Assembly: GCA_035546355.1 (NCBI GenBank)
Contig: DATKEH010000245.1
Location: forward strand, 1 to 8,987
Direction of reading: 5' to 3'
From: DATKEH01 sp035546355
Lineage (GTDB): Bacteria; Acidobacteriota; Thermoanaerobaculia; Multivoradales; JAIOJS01
Length of the DNA: 8,987 nt
The notes under the pieces were generated by a model, which was given only the letters and a program-made list of their open reading frames with translations, ran no database searches and was not told the DNA's origin. Shown here piece after piece: positions 1 through 7,099 of this stretch. The translations under genes and the position numbers were made by a program. The first letter of the stretch is position 1. Every line of letters starts with the position of its first letter.

Positions 1-2
1 CC

Positions 3-1088
3 ATGGCCAAGAAGCTCGCATTCGACAAGCTGCTGTTCACCGCCGTAATGCTGCTGGTGGGCTTCGGGCTGGTGATGGTGTACTCGGCCTCGGCGGCGAT
101 CGCGCGCGAGAGCGGGGCGGCCCTCAACCCGTTCCTGGTCAAGCAGGCGGCGGCGGCCGCCCTGGGCCTGGCGTTGATGGCCCTGGTCATGCACCTCGAC
201 TACCGCGCCCTGCGCCGGCCGGCGGTGATCTACGGCATGCTGCTGGCGGTGCTGGCGCTGCTGGTGGCGGCGCTGTTCGCGCCGGCGCTCAACCAGACCC
301 ACCGCTGGGTCTTCGTCGGCGGCGTGTCGCTGCAGCCCTCCGAGCTCGCCAAGCTGGTGCTGGTGGCGTTCCTCGCCTACCAGATCGACCGCAAGGCGGA
401 CCGCGTCAACCAGCCCGAGCTGCTGATCCCGGCTCTCGCCGTCACCGGCCTGCTCGCCGGGCTGGTGCTGCTCGAGCCGCACCTGTCGGCGGCGCTGGTG
501 CTCGGCGCCTGCTGCTGCCTGCTGCTGTTCCTGGCGGGCTTCTCCTGGCGGTGGATGGCGATCGGCGCGGCGGTGGTGGCGCCGGTGGTGGCGGCGGCGG
601 TGTGGCTGGTGCCCTACCGCCGGGAGCGCTTCCTCACCTTCCTCGATCCGGAGCGCGACCCCCTGGGCAGCGGCTTCCAGGTGATGCAGTCGCTGATCGC
701 CGTCGGCTCGGGCGGCGTGTTCGGCCTCGGCCTGGGCAACGGGGCGCAGAAGCTCTACTTCCTCCCCTATCCGCACACCGACTTCATCTTCGCCATCGTC
801 GCCGAGGAGCTGGGGCTGCTGGGGGCGCTGCTGGTGCTCGCCCTCTTCGTCGTCGTCGGCTGGCGGGGCGTGCGCGCCGGGTTGGCCGCACCCGACGACT
901 TCGGCCGCTACCTCGCCTGGGGCCTCACCGGCGTGCTGGTGCTGCAGGCCCTGCTCCACGCCTCGGTGGCGGTGGCCCTGATCCCGTCGACCGGCATCCC
1001 CATGCCGTTCATGACCTACGGCGGCTCGGCGCTGGTCGCGGCGCTGGTGGCGAGCGGCATGATCCTCAACGTCTCGCAGCATGGATGA
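3..1088 (+). CDS. ftsW: FtsW, septal peptidoglycan glycosyltransferase (SEDS family)
   Basis: Inner-membrane SEDS protein of 361 aa that polymerises lipid II into glycan strands at the septum. The translation is almost entirely hydrophobic helices. Family landmarks seen: NQTHRW at 97-102 followed by LQPSELAK at 110-117; EPHLSAA at 158-164 where many homologues have PDxG; the GSGGVFGLGLGNGAQK loop; PHTDFIFA at 257-264, whose Asp260 aligns with the essential Asp of FtsW/RodA; and GIPMPFMTYGGSALVA near the C-terminus. The short cytoplasmic N-terminus (MAKKLAFDK) runs straight into the first membrane segment, so the ATG at 3 is a sensible start, although only two bases of upstream DNA are visible and its ribosome binding site cannot be judged. 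It is FtsW rather than RodA mainly because it sits next to murG and murC. The stop overlaps the murG start by 8 bp. Confidence 0.96.
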   Translation: MAKKLAFDKLLFTAVMLLVGFGLVMVYSASAAIARESGAALNPFLVKQAAAAALGLALMALVMHLDYRALRRPAVIYGMLLAVLALLVAALFAPALNQTHRWVFVGGVSLQPSELAKLVLVAFLAYQIDRKADRVNQPELLIPALAVTGLLAGLVLLEPHLSAALVLGACCCLLLFLAGFSWRWMAIGAAVVAPVVAAAVWLVPYRRERFLTFLDPERDPLGSGFQVMQSLIAVGSGGVFGLGLGNGAQKLYFLPYPHTDFIFAIVAEELGLLGALLVLALFVVVGWRGVRAGLAAPDDFGRYLAWGLTGVLVLQALLHASVAVALIPSTGIPMPFMTYGGSALVAALVASGMILNVSQHG

Positions 1089-2178
1089 GCCATCGGGTGA
1101 CCTCTCGCACTTGCACGTGGCGCTCGCCGGGGGCGGCAGCGGCGGCCACGTCTTCCCCGCCCTGGCGGTGGCGGAGGAGCTGCGGCGCCGGGGGTGCGCG
1201 GTGAGCTTCCTCGGCTCGCCGCACGGGTTCGAGGCGCGCCTGGTGCCTGAGCGGGGGATCGACTTCCACCCGCTGCCGGCGCGGCCGGTGGTGGGCCGCG
1301 GGCCGTGGGGCAAGGCGCGAGCCGGGTGGACGCTGCTGGGCTCGACCTGGCGGGCGCGGCGCCTGCTGCGGCGCCTCGACGCGCGGGTGGTGCTCGGCAC
1401 CGGAGGCTACGTCTCGGTGGCGCCCGTCCTGGGGGCGCGGCTGGCGGGCGTGCCGGTGGTGCTGCTGGAGCCCAACGCCGCTCCCGGCGCCGCCAACCGC
1501 ACCCTCTCCCGCTGGGCCGCCGGCGCCTGCCTCGCCTTCGCCGCCGCCGAGCGCCGCCTGCGATGCCCTGGCTGGGTGACCGGAGTGCCGGTGCGCGAAG
1601 CGTTCTTCGCCGTGCCGCGGCAGCTGCCGGGCGGAGGTCGCCGTCTGCTGGTGCTCGGCGGCAGCCAGGGAGCGCTGCAGCTCGACCGGCTGCTGCCGGC
1701 CGCGCTCGCCGCAGTGGTCGAGCAGATCGCGCCGCTGGCGGTGCTGCACCAGTGTGGCACGGCCCACGTCGAGGCCACCCGGGAGGCCTACGCCGCGCAC
1801 TCCCTGCCCGGGGTCGAGGTGGAGGTGGTTCCGTTCCTGGAGCGGGTGGACCAGGCGATGGCGGCGAGCCACCTGGTGGTGAGTCGCGCCGGCGCCATCA
1901 CCCTGGCCGAGCTGTGCGCCGCCGGCCGCGGCTCGCTGCTGGTGCCGCTGGCGCTGGCCGAGGCGCACCAGGCGCGCAATGCCGAGGCCATGGAGGCCGC
2001 CGGGGCGGCGCGGCTGATCCCCACCGCCGAGGCGACGGCGCAGCAGCTGGGATCGCTCCTCGCCGAGCTGGTCCCCGACCGCGGGCGGCTGCAGGCGATG
2101 GCGGACGCGGCCCGAGCGCTGGCGCGCCCCAACGCGGCCGCCGCCATCGTCGAGCGGCTGCGGGAGGTGGCCGGGTGA
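1081..2178 (+). CDS. murG: MurG, lipid II synthase (UDP-GlcNAc transferase)
   Basis: GT-B glycosyltransferase of 365 aa that transfers GlcNAc from UDP-GlcNAc to lipid I at the cytoplasmic membrane face, giving lipid II. N-terminal acceptor-domain motifs: GGGSGGHVFPALAVAEEL from residue 17 (glycine-rich loop 1, with His23), GTGGYVS at 106-112, and LEPNAAPGAANR at 129-140, a variant of the usual HEQN...G..N that keeps Glu130 and Asn132. C-terminal donor-domain motifs: GGSQGA at 193-198, SRAGAITLAEL at 268-278, and HQxxNA at 296-301. The ATG lies inside the ftsW 3' end with no good Shine-Dalgarno sequence before it, which suggests coupled re-initiation after ftsW. An in-frame TTG at 1111 is a weaker alternative that would still keep the first loop. 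The length is normal for the family. Confidence 0.97.
   Translation: MDEPSGDLSHLHVALAGGGSGGHVFPALAVAEELRRRGCAVSFLGSPHGFEARLVPERGIDFHPLPARPVVGRGPWGKARAGWTLLGSTWRARRLLRRLDARVVLGTGGYVSVAPVLGARLAGVPVVLLEPNAAPGAANRTLSRWAAGACLAFAAAERRLRCPGWVTGVPVREAFFAVPRQLPGGGRRLLVLGGSQGALQLDRLLPAALAAVVEQIAPLAVLHQCGTAHVEATREAYAAHSLPGVEVEVVPFLERVDQAMAASHLVVSRAGAITLAELCAAGRGSLLVPLALAEAHQARNAEAMEAAGAARLIPTAEATAQQLGSLLAELVPDRGRLQAMADAARALARPNAAAAIVERLREVAG
2163..2169 (+). promoter_or_regulatory. Ribosome binding site that fixes the murC GTG start
   Basis: GGAGGTG lies inside the last codons of murG, five bases before the GTG at 2175 and fourteen before the first ATG of the frame at 2184. The spacing favours the GTG, which also forms a GTGA overlap with the murG stop. 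Confidence 0.7.
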
Positions 2179-3575
2179 GCACCATGTTCGAGGAGATGCT
2201 CGGCCTCGACCGGGTGCACTTCGTGGGCATCGGCGGCGCCGGGATGAGCGGCATCGCCGAGGTGCTCCTCGACTTCGACCTCCAGGTGTCGGGGAGCGAC
2301 CAGGCGGCGGGCGAGGCCACCGAGCGGCTGCAGTCGCTCGGCGTCACCGTCCACATAGGCCACGACGCCGCGCACGTGGCGGGCGCCGACCTGGTGGTGC
2401 GCTCCTCGGCGATCGGCGACGACAACCCGGAGATCGTCGAGGCGCAGCGCCGCGGCATCACCGTCGTCCGCCGCGCCGAGATGCTGGCCGAGCTGATGCG
2501 GCTCAAGTACGGCATCGCCGTCGCCGGCACCCACGGCAAGACCACCACCACCTCGCTGGCCGGCACCCTCCTCACCGAGGCGGGCCTCGACCCGACGGTG
2601 ATCGTCGGCGGCAGGATGCAGGTCTCCGGCACCGGTGCGCGGATCGGCAAGAGCCGCTACCTGGTGGCCGAGGCCGACGAGTTCGACCGCAGCTTCCTGC
2701 GGCTGTTCCCGGTGGTGGCGGTGATCACCTCGATCGACGTCGACCACCTCGACACCTACCGCGACCTCGACGACATCACCGGCGCCTTCCTGCAGTTCGC
2801 CGAGCGGGTGCCCTTCTTCGGCCAGATCCTCGCCTGCCTCGACGACCCCAACATCCAGGCCCTGCTGCCGCGGCTGCGCGAGCGGCGGGTGGTGACCTAC
2901 GGGTTCTCGCCGCAGGCCGACCTGGTGGCGGTGGACGTGACGGCGGAGAGGGGCGGCAGCAGCTTTACCGTGCGCCAGGCCCAGCGCGGCGAGCTGGGGC
3001 GGTTGTGGGTGCCGCTGCCCGGCCGCCACAACGTGCAGAACGCGCTGGCGGCGATCGGAGTGGCGCTGGCCGTGGGGCTGGAGTTCGCCGCCATCGCCGA
3101 GGCGCTGGCGTCGTTCCGCGGCGTGCACCGGCGCTTCGAGCGGCTGGGCGAGTTCCGCGGCGCCGCCGTGGTCGACGACTACGCCCATCACCCCGCGGAG
3201 GTGGCGGCGACGCTGTCCGCCGCCCGCCAGGTGTTCCCGCGAGCGCGCCTGCACGCCGTCTTCCAGCCCCACCTCTACTCGCGCACGCGGCAGCTGGCGG
3301 GCGACTTCGGCCGCGCGCTGCTCGCCGCCGACGAGGCCTGGGTCACCGACGTCTACGGTTCGCGCGAGGCCCCCGAGCCCGGCGTCACCGGGGAGCTGGT
3401 GGTCGACGCCGCCCGCCGCTCGGGTCACCGCGCCGTCCACTACTGCCCGCGCTGGCAGGATCTGCCGGACCGGCTGTCGGGACGGCTGCGGGAGGGCGAC
3501 GTGGTGCTGACGCTCGGCGCCGGGGACATCGTGCGGCTGGGGCAGGCGCTGGCGGCGCAGGGGAGCGGCGGATGA
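2175..3575 (+). CDS. murC: MurC, UDP-N-acetylmuramate--L-alanine ligase
   Basis: Cytoplasmic ATP-dependent Mur ligase of 466 aa that joins L-Ala to UDP-MurNAc, the first step of stem-peptide synthesis. Domain 1 has the Rossmann-like VHFVGIGGAGMSGIA at residues 14-28, as in MurC and Mpl. The central domain has the P-loop GTHGKTTTTS at 118-127 and EADEFDRSFL from 166. Then come GRHNVQNALAA from 283, FRGVHRRFE at 314-322, and the C-terminal-domain VVDDYAHHP at 332-340. All these elements match the MurC subfamily rather than MurD, MurE or MurF. The GTG start is chosen for its well-spaced ribosome binding site and its 4-bp overlap with murG; starting at the ATG at 2184 would drop only three residues. 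The stop overlaps the ftsQ ATG in an ATGA. No murB or ddl follows. Mpl is less likely because of the position between murG and ftsQ. Confidence 0.97.
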   Translation: MSTMFEEMLGLDRVHFVGIGGAGMSGIAEVLLDFDLQVSGSDQAAGEATERLQSLGVTVHIGHDAAHVAGADLVVRSSAIGDDNPEIVEAQRRGITVVRRAEMLAELMRLKYGIAVAGTHGKTTTTSLAGTLLTEAGLDPTVIVGGRMQVSGTGARIGKSRYLVAEADEFDRSFLRLFPVVAVITSIDVDHLDTYRDLDDITGAFLQFAERVPFFGQILACLDDPNIQALLPRLRERRVVTYGFSPQADLVAVDVTAERGGSSFTVRQAQRGELGRLWVPLPGRHNVQNALAAIGVALAVGLEFAAIAEALASFRGVHRRFERLGEFRGAAVVDDYAHHPAEVAATLSAARQVFPRARLHAVFQPHLYSRTRQLAGDFGRALLAADEAWVTDVYGSREAPEPGVTGELVVDAARRSGHRAVHYCPRWQDLPDRLSGRLREGDVVLTLGAGDIVRLGQALAAQGSGG

Positions 3576-4399
3576 GCCAGCCGTTCGCCACCCGCGAGCC
3601 GCTGGCGGCGCTGCGCCGCCCGCAGCCGGTCCGCCGCCGGCGTCGCGGCCGCGCGCTGCCGGTGCTGCTGAGCGCCTTCGTCAAGGCCACGCTGCTGGTC
3701 GGGGCGCCGGCGGCGGTGGGGGTGTGGCTCGCCACCTCCCCCTACTTCCTGGTGCGCGAGGTGGGCGTGCGGGCCGGGGAGCGGGTGCCCCAGGAGTGGG
3801 TGGCGGAGAGCCTCTCGCCGCTGATCGGGCGGCACATCCTGGCGGTGTCGCTCGCAGGGGTGCGGGCGCGGCTGGCGGGTCACCCCTGGGTGGCGGCGGT
3901 CGAGCTGCGCAAGGAGCTGCCGGCGCGGCTGGCGGTGGAGGTGGTCGAGCGGCGGCCGGTGGCGCTGCTGGAGACGCCGGCGGGCGCCAGCTACCTCGAT
4001 CCCCGCGGCGCGGTCATCGGCCCGTGCCCGGATCCGGCGGCGGAGGGCCTGCTGATGGTGCGCCACGCCGGCGGCGGGCCGGTGCCGGTGGCGGCGGTGG
4101 CCGCGCTGGTGGAGGAGCTGGAGCGCGCCCACGCCGCCTGGGCGGCCGGGCTGTGGCGGGTGGAGGTGCTGGGCGAGGGGGAGTACCGCCTCGACACCCG
4201 GGCGCTGCCCTTCCCGGTGCTGGTGCGGGCCGGCGGCGTGGCGGCGGGGGTGGCGCGGCTGGAGAGGGTACTCGCGCAGGTGCGGCAACGGGGGGCGGGG
4301 TCGGTCGACCTGCGCATCCCGCGTCGGGTGGTGGTGGGTCCCGCGGCGGACGGTTCCGCCACGGCAGGCAACGAAGGCAGGCAGCCAACAGAGGGGTGA
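3572..4399 (+). CDS. ftsQ: FtsQ, cell division protein with POTRA domain
   Basis: Bitopic membrane protein of 275 aa in the FtsQ/DivIB family; in known systems it forms a complex with FtsB and FtsL and connects early and late divisome proteins. The N-terminal tail is cytoplasmic and basic (five consecutive Arg at 21-25), followed by one membrane segment at about residues 29-54. A POTRA domain then spans about 58-133, beginning YFLVREVGV and containing HPWV at 104-107 and RKELPARLAVEVVERRPVAL at 113-132, which is the best-conserved stretch of the family. The rest is the beta domain, ending in a low-complexity tail rich in Gly, Ala and Glu. GGGGAG at 3560-3565 is spaced six bases from the ATG, and the start overlaps the murC stop by 4 bp. 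Sequence outside the POTRA domain is weakly conserved, as expected. Confidence 0.92.
   Translation: MSQPFATREPLAALRRPQPVRRRRRGRALPVLLSAFVKATLLVGAPAAVGVWLATSPYFLVREVGVRAGERVPQEWVAESLSPLIGRHILAVSLAGVRARLAGHPWVAAVELRKELPARLAVEVVERRPVALLETPAGASYLDPRGAVIGPCPDPAAEGLLMVRHAGGGPVPVAAVAALVEELERAHAAWAAGLWRVEVLGEGEYRLDTRALPFPVLVRAGGVAAGVARLERVLAQVRQRGAGSVDLRIPRRVVVGPAADGSATAGNEGRQPTEG
4391..4396 (+). promoter_or_regulatory. ftsA ribosome binding site
   Basis: GAGGGG ends seven bases before the ftsA ATG and lies within the last codons of ftsQ, so translation of the two genes is probably coupled. Confidence 0.6.
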
Positions 4400-4403
4400 G
4401 GAC

Positions 4404-5642
4404 ATGGCCAAACCGGATCCCAACGTAGTAGGCATCGACATCGGCTCCTCCAAGGTGGGGGTGCTCATCGCCCAGCGCCGCGAGGATGGAGAGCTCGAAG
4501 TGGTGGGCAAGGGGAGGGCCCCCAACCGCGGCACCCGCCGCGGCAACGTGGTCAACGTCGAGGCCACGGTCGACGCGCTCAAGGCCGCCTGCGAGGAGGC
4601 CGAGGTGATGGCGGGGCTGGAGATCTCCCGCGCCTACGTCGGCATCGCCGGCGCCGACATCCGCTCGGTCAACTCGCGGGGGATGGTCAGCGTCGCCCGC
4701 CGGGACCGCGAGATCACCCATCAGGACATCCAGCGCGTGCTGGAGGCGGCGCAGTCGGCGGCGCTGCCCAACGACCGCGAGATCCTGCACGCCATCCCGC
4801 AGGAGTTCCTGGTCGACGAGCAGGGCGGCATCGCCGACCCCATCGGCATGCTGGGCAGCCGCCTGGAGGTGGGGGTGCACCTGGTGACCGGCCAGGCCAC
4901 CCGCTCGTGCACCATGCTCACCTGCCTCAACCGCGCCGGCATCGAGGTGGTGGAGCTGGTCTTCGAGGCGCTGGCGACGGCCGAGGCGGTGCTCACCCAC
5001 GACGAGCGCGAGCTGGGGGTGCTGCTGGTCGACATCGGCACCGGCACCACCGGCTACGCCTGGTTCGAGGACGGCGAGGTGCACCACTCGGCGGTGCTGC
5101 CGGTGGGGGCCGGGCACTTCACCTCCGACATCGCCACCGTGCTGCGCACCCCCTTCTCCGAGGCCGAGCGGATCAAGGTGCAGAAGGGGTGCTGCCTGGC
5201 CAGCATGGTGGGGGAGGAGGAGGGGGTCTCGGTGCCGGCGGTGGCCGGCGGCGCCACCCGCGTGGTGCCCAAGCGGGAGCTGTGCGAGATCCTGCAGCCG
5301 CGCGGCGAGGAGCTGTTCCAGATGGTCCAGCAGGACCTGGCGCGGGCGGGCCTCGGCGAGCCGCCGCGGGGGGGCGTGGTGATCACCGGCGGCGGCGCCC
5401 AGCTCGACGGGCTGCTCGAGCTGGCCGAGCAGACCTTCACCTGCAGCGTGCGCTACGGCCTGCCGCGGGGGCTCGGCGGGCTGGTCGACGTCATCAACTG
5501 CCCCACCTGGTGCACCGCCTCGGGGCTGATCCTCTACGGGCTCGGCGCCGAGCGGCGCCGCGACCGCGACGGGCGCCGCCAGTCGCTGTCGGTGCGCCAG
5601 GTGATGGGATCGATCAAGAACATGTTCGCCGACCTGCTGTGA
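4404..5642 (+). CDS. ftsA: FtsA, actin-like membrane tether of the Z-ring
   Basis: Actin-fold ATPase of 412 aa that binds the FtsZ tail, anchors it to the inner membrane and recruits later divisome proteins. Seen in order: phosphate-1 motif VVGIDIGSSKVGVLIA at 8-23; the FtsA-specific 1C (SHS2) insertion at about 76-170, starting RAYVGIAGADIRSV; phosphate-2 motif VDIGTGTT at 209-216; adenosine-binding motif VITGGGAQLDG from 326; and a C-terminal amphipathic helix at about 396-412 (SVRQVMGSIKNMFADLL) separated by a charged Arg/Asp linker. That helix is the expected membrane-targeting sequence. The 1C insertion excludes MreB, DnaK and most PilM-like proteins. It lies 4 bp after ftsQ with its own ribosome binding site; a 76-bp gap follows before ftsZ. 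Length is typical. Confidence 0.97.
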   Translation: MAKPDPNVVGIDIGSSKVGVLIAQRREDGELEVVGKGRAPNRGTRRGNVVNVEATVDALKAACEEAEVMAGLEISRAYVGIAGADIRSVNSRGMVSVARRDREITHQDIQRVLEAAQSAALPNDREILHAIPQEFLVDEQGGIADPIGMLGSRLEVGVHLVTGQATRSCTMLTCLNRAGIEVVELVFEALATAEAVLTHDERELGVLLVDIGTGTTGYAWFEDGEVHHSAVLPVGAGHFTSDIATVLRTPFSEAERIKVQKGCCLASMVGEEEGVSVPAVAGGATRVVPKRELCEILQPRGEELFQMVQQDLARAGLGEPPRGGVVITGGGAQLDGLLELAEQTFTCSVRYGLPRGLGGLVDVINCPTWCTASGLILYGLGAERRRDRDGRRQSLSVRQVMGSIKNMFADLL

Positions 5643-5718
5643 ACGAGCCGAGGGGAGAGTCATCGAAGGCCCCGGCCTTCGTCATCGAATACCGGAACAC
5701 CCCACAAGGAGACCTGTC
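5643..5718 (+). promoter_or_regulatory. ftsA-ftsZ intergenic region with hairpin and direct repeats
   Basis: A 76-bp gap that is richer in A+T than its surroundings. It holds CGAAGGC at 5664-5670 and GCCTTCG at 5675-5681, a perfect 7-bp stem with a 4-base loop (8 bp if the loop is drawn as two bases). The 9-bp word GTCATCGAA occurs on both sides at 5659-5667 and 5681-5689, so the two copies start 22 bp apart. No T-run follows, so this is not a Rho-independent terminator. It could shape an mRNA processing or stability site or be an operator; no function is shown by the sequence alone. No convincing -35/-10 pair was seen. Confidence 0.5.
5706..5711 (+). promoter_or_regulatory. ftsZ ribosome binding site
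   Basis: AAGGAG with seven bases to the ATG at 5719. It is the strongest A-rich Shine-Dalgarno in the window, fitting the high expression expected for ftsZ. Confidence 0.8.
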
Positions 5719-7014
5719 ATGATCCTGTTCGAAGACCGCGACGACCTCCAGGGCCTGCCCCTGCCCGCCGACGACGAAGGCCTGGCCCCCGCCAAGATCA
5801 AGGTGATCGGCATCGGCGGCGGCGGCGGCAACGCCGTCAACCGGATGATCGATTCCAAGCTGCGGGGGATCGAGTTCATCTCCGCCAACACCGACCTGCA
5901 GGCGCTGCGCAAGTGCCGCGCGCCGGTGAAGCTGCAGCTCGGCCCCAACCTCACCCGCGGCCTCGGCGCCGGCGGCGATCCCGAGATCGGCCGCAAGGCC
6001 GCGCTCGAGGACACCGACAAGGTCCTCGAGCTGCTGCATGGCGCGGACATGGTGTTCCTGACCGCCGGCCTCGGCGGCGGCACCGGCACCGGCGCGGTGC
6101 CGATCATCGCCTCGCTGGCGGCCGAGATCGGGGCGCTGACGGTGGCGGTGGTCACCAAGCCCTTCGGCTTCGAGGGGAGGCGCCGGATGCAGCTCGCCGA
6201 GCGCGGGGTCGAGGAGCTGCGCGGCGCCGTCGACACCCTGATCACCATCCCCAACGAGCGGCTGCTCAACTTCGTCGACCGCGGCACGCCGCTGTCGGAG
6301 GCCTTCCTCATCGCCGACGACGTGTTGCGCCAGGCGGTGCAGGGGATCAGCGACCTGATCAGCGTCCCCGGCGAGGTCAACGTCGACTTCGCCGACGTGC
6401 GGACGATCATGACCGGCATGGGCATGGCGCTGATGGGCACCGGCGTGGCGCGCGGCGAGAACCGCGCCATCGAGGCGGCGCAGCGGGCGATCTCGTCGCC
6501 GCTGCTCGAGGAGACCTCCATCGAGGGCGCCAAGGGGGTGCTGCTCAACGTCTCCGGCGGCCGCGACCTGACGCTGCACGAGGTGGCCGAGGCGTGCCGC
6601 ATCATCCAGGAGGCGGTCGACCCCGACGCCAACATCATCTCCGGCATGGTGCTGGACGAGGCGATGGAGGACGAGATGAAGGTCACCGTCATCGCCACCG
6701 GTTTCAAGTACACCCCGGACGAGCAGCCGTTGGCCTTCGAGCGGCGACCCATCGAGCGGCCGGTGATCGAGCGACCGGTGGCCGACCGCGGGCCGGTCGT
6801 CGAGCGCCGCCCCGCCACCCAGGAGCTGGTGGCGCCGCCTTCGGTGTCGCAGACCGTCGAGGCGGCGCCGGTCGAGGAGGAGGCCGAGGACGTGCCGTTC
6901 TTCCGCAAGGTGCTGGCGCAGCACGCCACCGAGGACTCGGGGGGCTACGGCCCGAACTGGTCGGCGGTCGACGACTACGACATCCCGACGGTGCTGCGCA
7001 AGCAGATGGACTGA
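5719..7014 (+). CDS. ftsZ: FtsZ, tubulin-like cell division GTPase
   Basis: Cytoplasmic GTPase of 431 aa that polymerises into the Z-ring. After an acidic N-terminal extension of about 25 residues come IKVIGIGGGGGNAVNRMI from 27, the tubulin signature GGGTGTG at 119-125, the PNERLL segment, and the T7 synergy loop NVDFADV at 221-227 that supplies the catalytic acidic residue to the neighbouring subunit. The globular core ends near 334. A disordered linker of about 83 residues, rich in Arg, Pro and Glu with a five-residue periodicity, leads to the C-terminal peptide DDYDIPTVLRKQMD at 418-431. That peptide is close to the classic FtsA-binding peptide (DIPxFLRKQ), so FtsA in this window should be its tether. 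Start supported by a strong AAGGAG site. The T7 region reads PGEVNVDFAD, with Glu219 where many homologues have a hydrophobic residue. Confidence 0.98.
   Translation: MILFEDRDDLQGLPLPADDEGLAPAKIKVIGIGGGGGNAVNRMIDSKLRGIEFISANTDLQALRKCRAPVKLQLGPNLTRGLGAGGDPEIGRKAALEDTDKVLELLHGADMVFLTAGLGGGTGTGAVPIIASLAAEIGALTVAVVTKPFGFEGRRRMQLAERGVEELRGAVDTLITIPNERLLNFVDRGTPLSEAFLIADDVLRQAVQGISDLISVPGEVNVDFADVRTIMTGMGMALMGTGVARGENRAIEAAQRAISSPLLEETSIEGAKGVLLNVSGGRDLTLHEVAEACRIIQEAVDPDANIISGMVLDEAMEDEMKVTVIATGFKYTPDEQPLAFERRPIERPVIERPVADRGPVVERRPATQELVAPPSVSQTVEAAPVEEEAEDVPFFRKVLAQHATEDSGGYGPNWSAVDDYDIPTVLRKQMD
6736..6795 (+). repeat. Degenerate 15-bp tandem repeat in the FtsZ linker
   Basis: Units at 6751-6765 and 6766-6780 differ at one base and both encode IERPV. 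Flanking units at 6736-6750 (FERRP) and 6781-6795 (ADRGP) are diverged, and a related VERRP-type element follows. All lie within the disordered linker of FtsZ, so the reading frame is preserved by the 15-bp period. Confidence 0.7.
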
Positions 7015-7099
7015 GCCGCAGGGGCGCCACCGCTGCGCTGCCGCGGCCGGCCTACGCGTAGAATAGGCGTCTCTCGGCGAGGCGAGGAGACGCTCCGAC
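7015..7099 (+). promoter_or_regulatory. ftsZ-kinase intergenic region with palindrome and -10-like site
   Basis: An 85-bp gap. CTACGCGTAG at 7052-7061 is a perfect 10-bp palindrome. TAGAAT at 7059-7064 matches the sigma-70 -10 consensus at five of six positions and is unusually A+T-rich here, but no good -35 lies about 17 bp upstream. GCGTCTC (7067-7073) and GAGACGC (7087-7093) form a 7-bp inverted repeat with a 13-base loop; its 3' arm overlaps the kinase ribosome binding site. No T-tract terminator follows ftsZ. A kinase promoter or operator is possible, not demonstrated. Confidence 0.35.
7084..7089 (+). promoter_or_regulatory. Kinase ribosome binding site supporting the TTG start
   Basis: GAGGAG ends ten bases before the TTG at 7100, slightly long spacing. 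The frame has a stop (TAG) at 7064-7066 and no ATG, GTG or other TTG between it and 7100, so this start is close to forced. Confidence 0.55.

Noticed and set aside
1788..3440. 550-codon reverse-strand open frame opposite murG/murC
   Set aside because: Composition is a shadow of high-G+C third-position bias (His-, Arg-, Gly-rich low-complexity protein), and it lies opposite two certain genes. No family motif is visible.
4345..4383. Small hairpin (GGCGGA/TCCGCC at 4345-4360) and repeated GGCAGGCA (4363-4370, 4376-4383) near the ftsQ end
   Set aside because: Both lie within ftsQ codons for a low-complexity tail; 6-bp stems and 8-bp repeats are expected often in DNA this G+C-rich.
4014..5663. 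549-codon reverse-strand open frame opposite ftsQ/ftsA
   Set aside because: Its translation mirrors ftsA codons and ends in Pro/Arg low complexity. It is an artefact of G+C bias.
5664..5681. Rho-independent terminator after ftsA
   Set aside because: The stem is short and no run of T follows; an ftsZ ribosome binding site comes soon after, so termination is unlikely.
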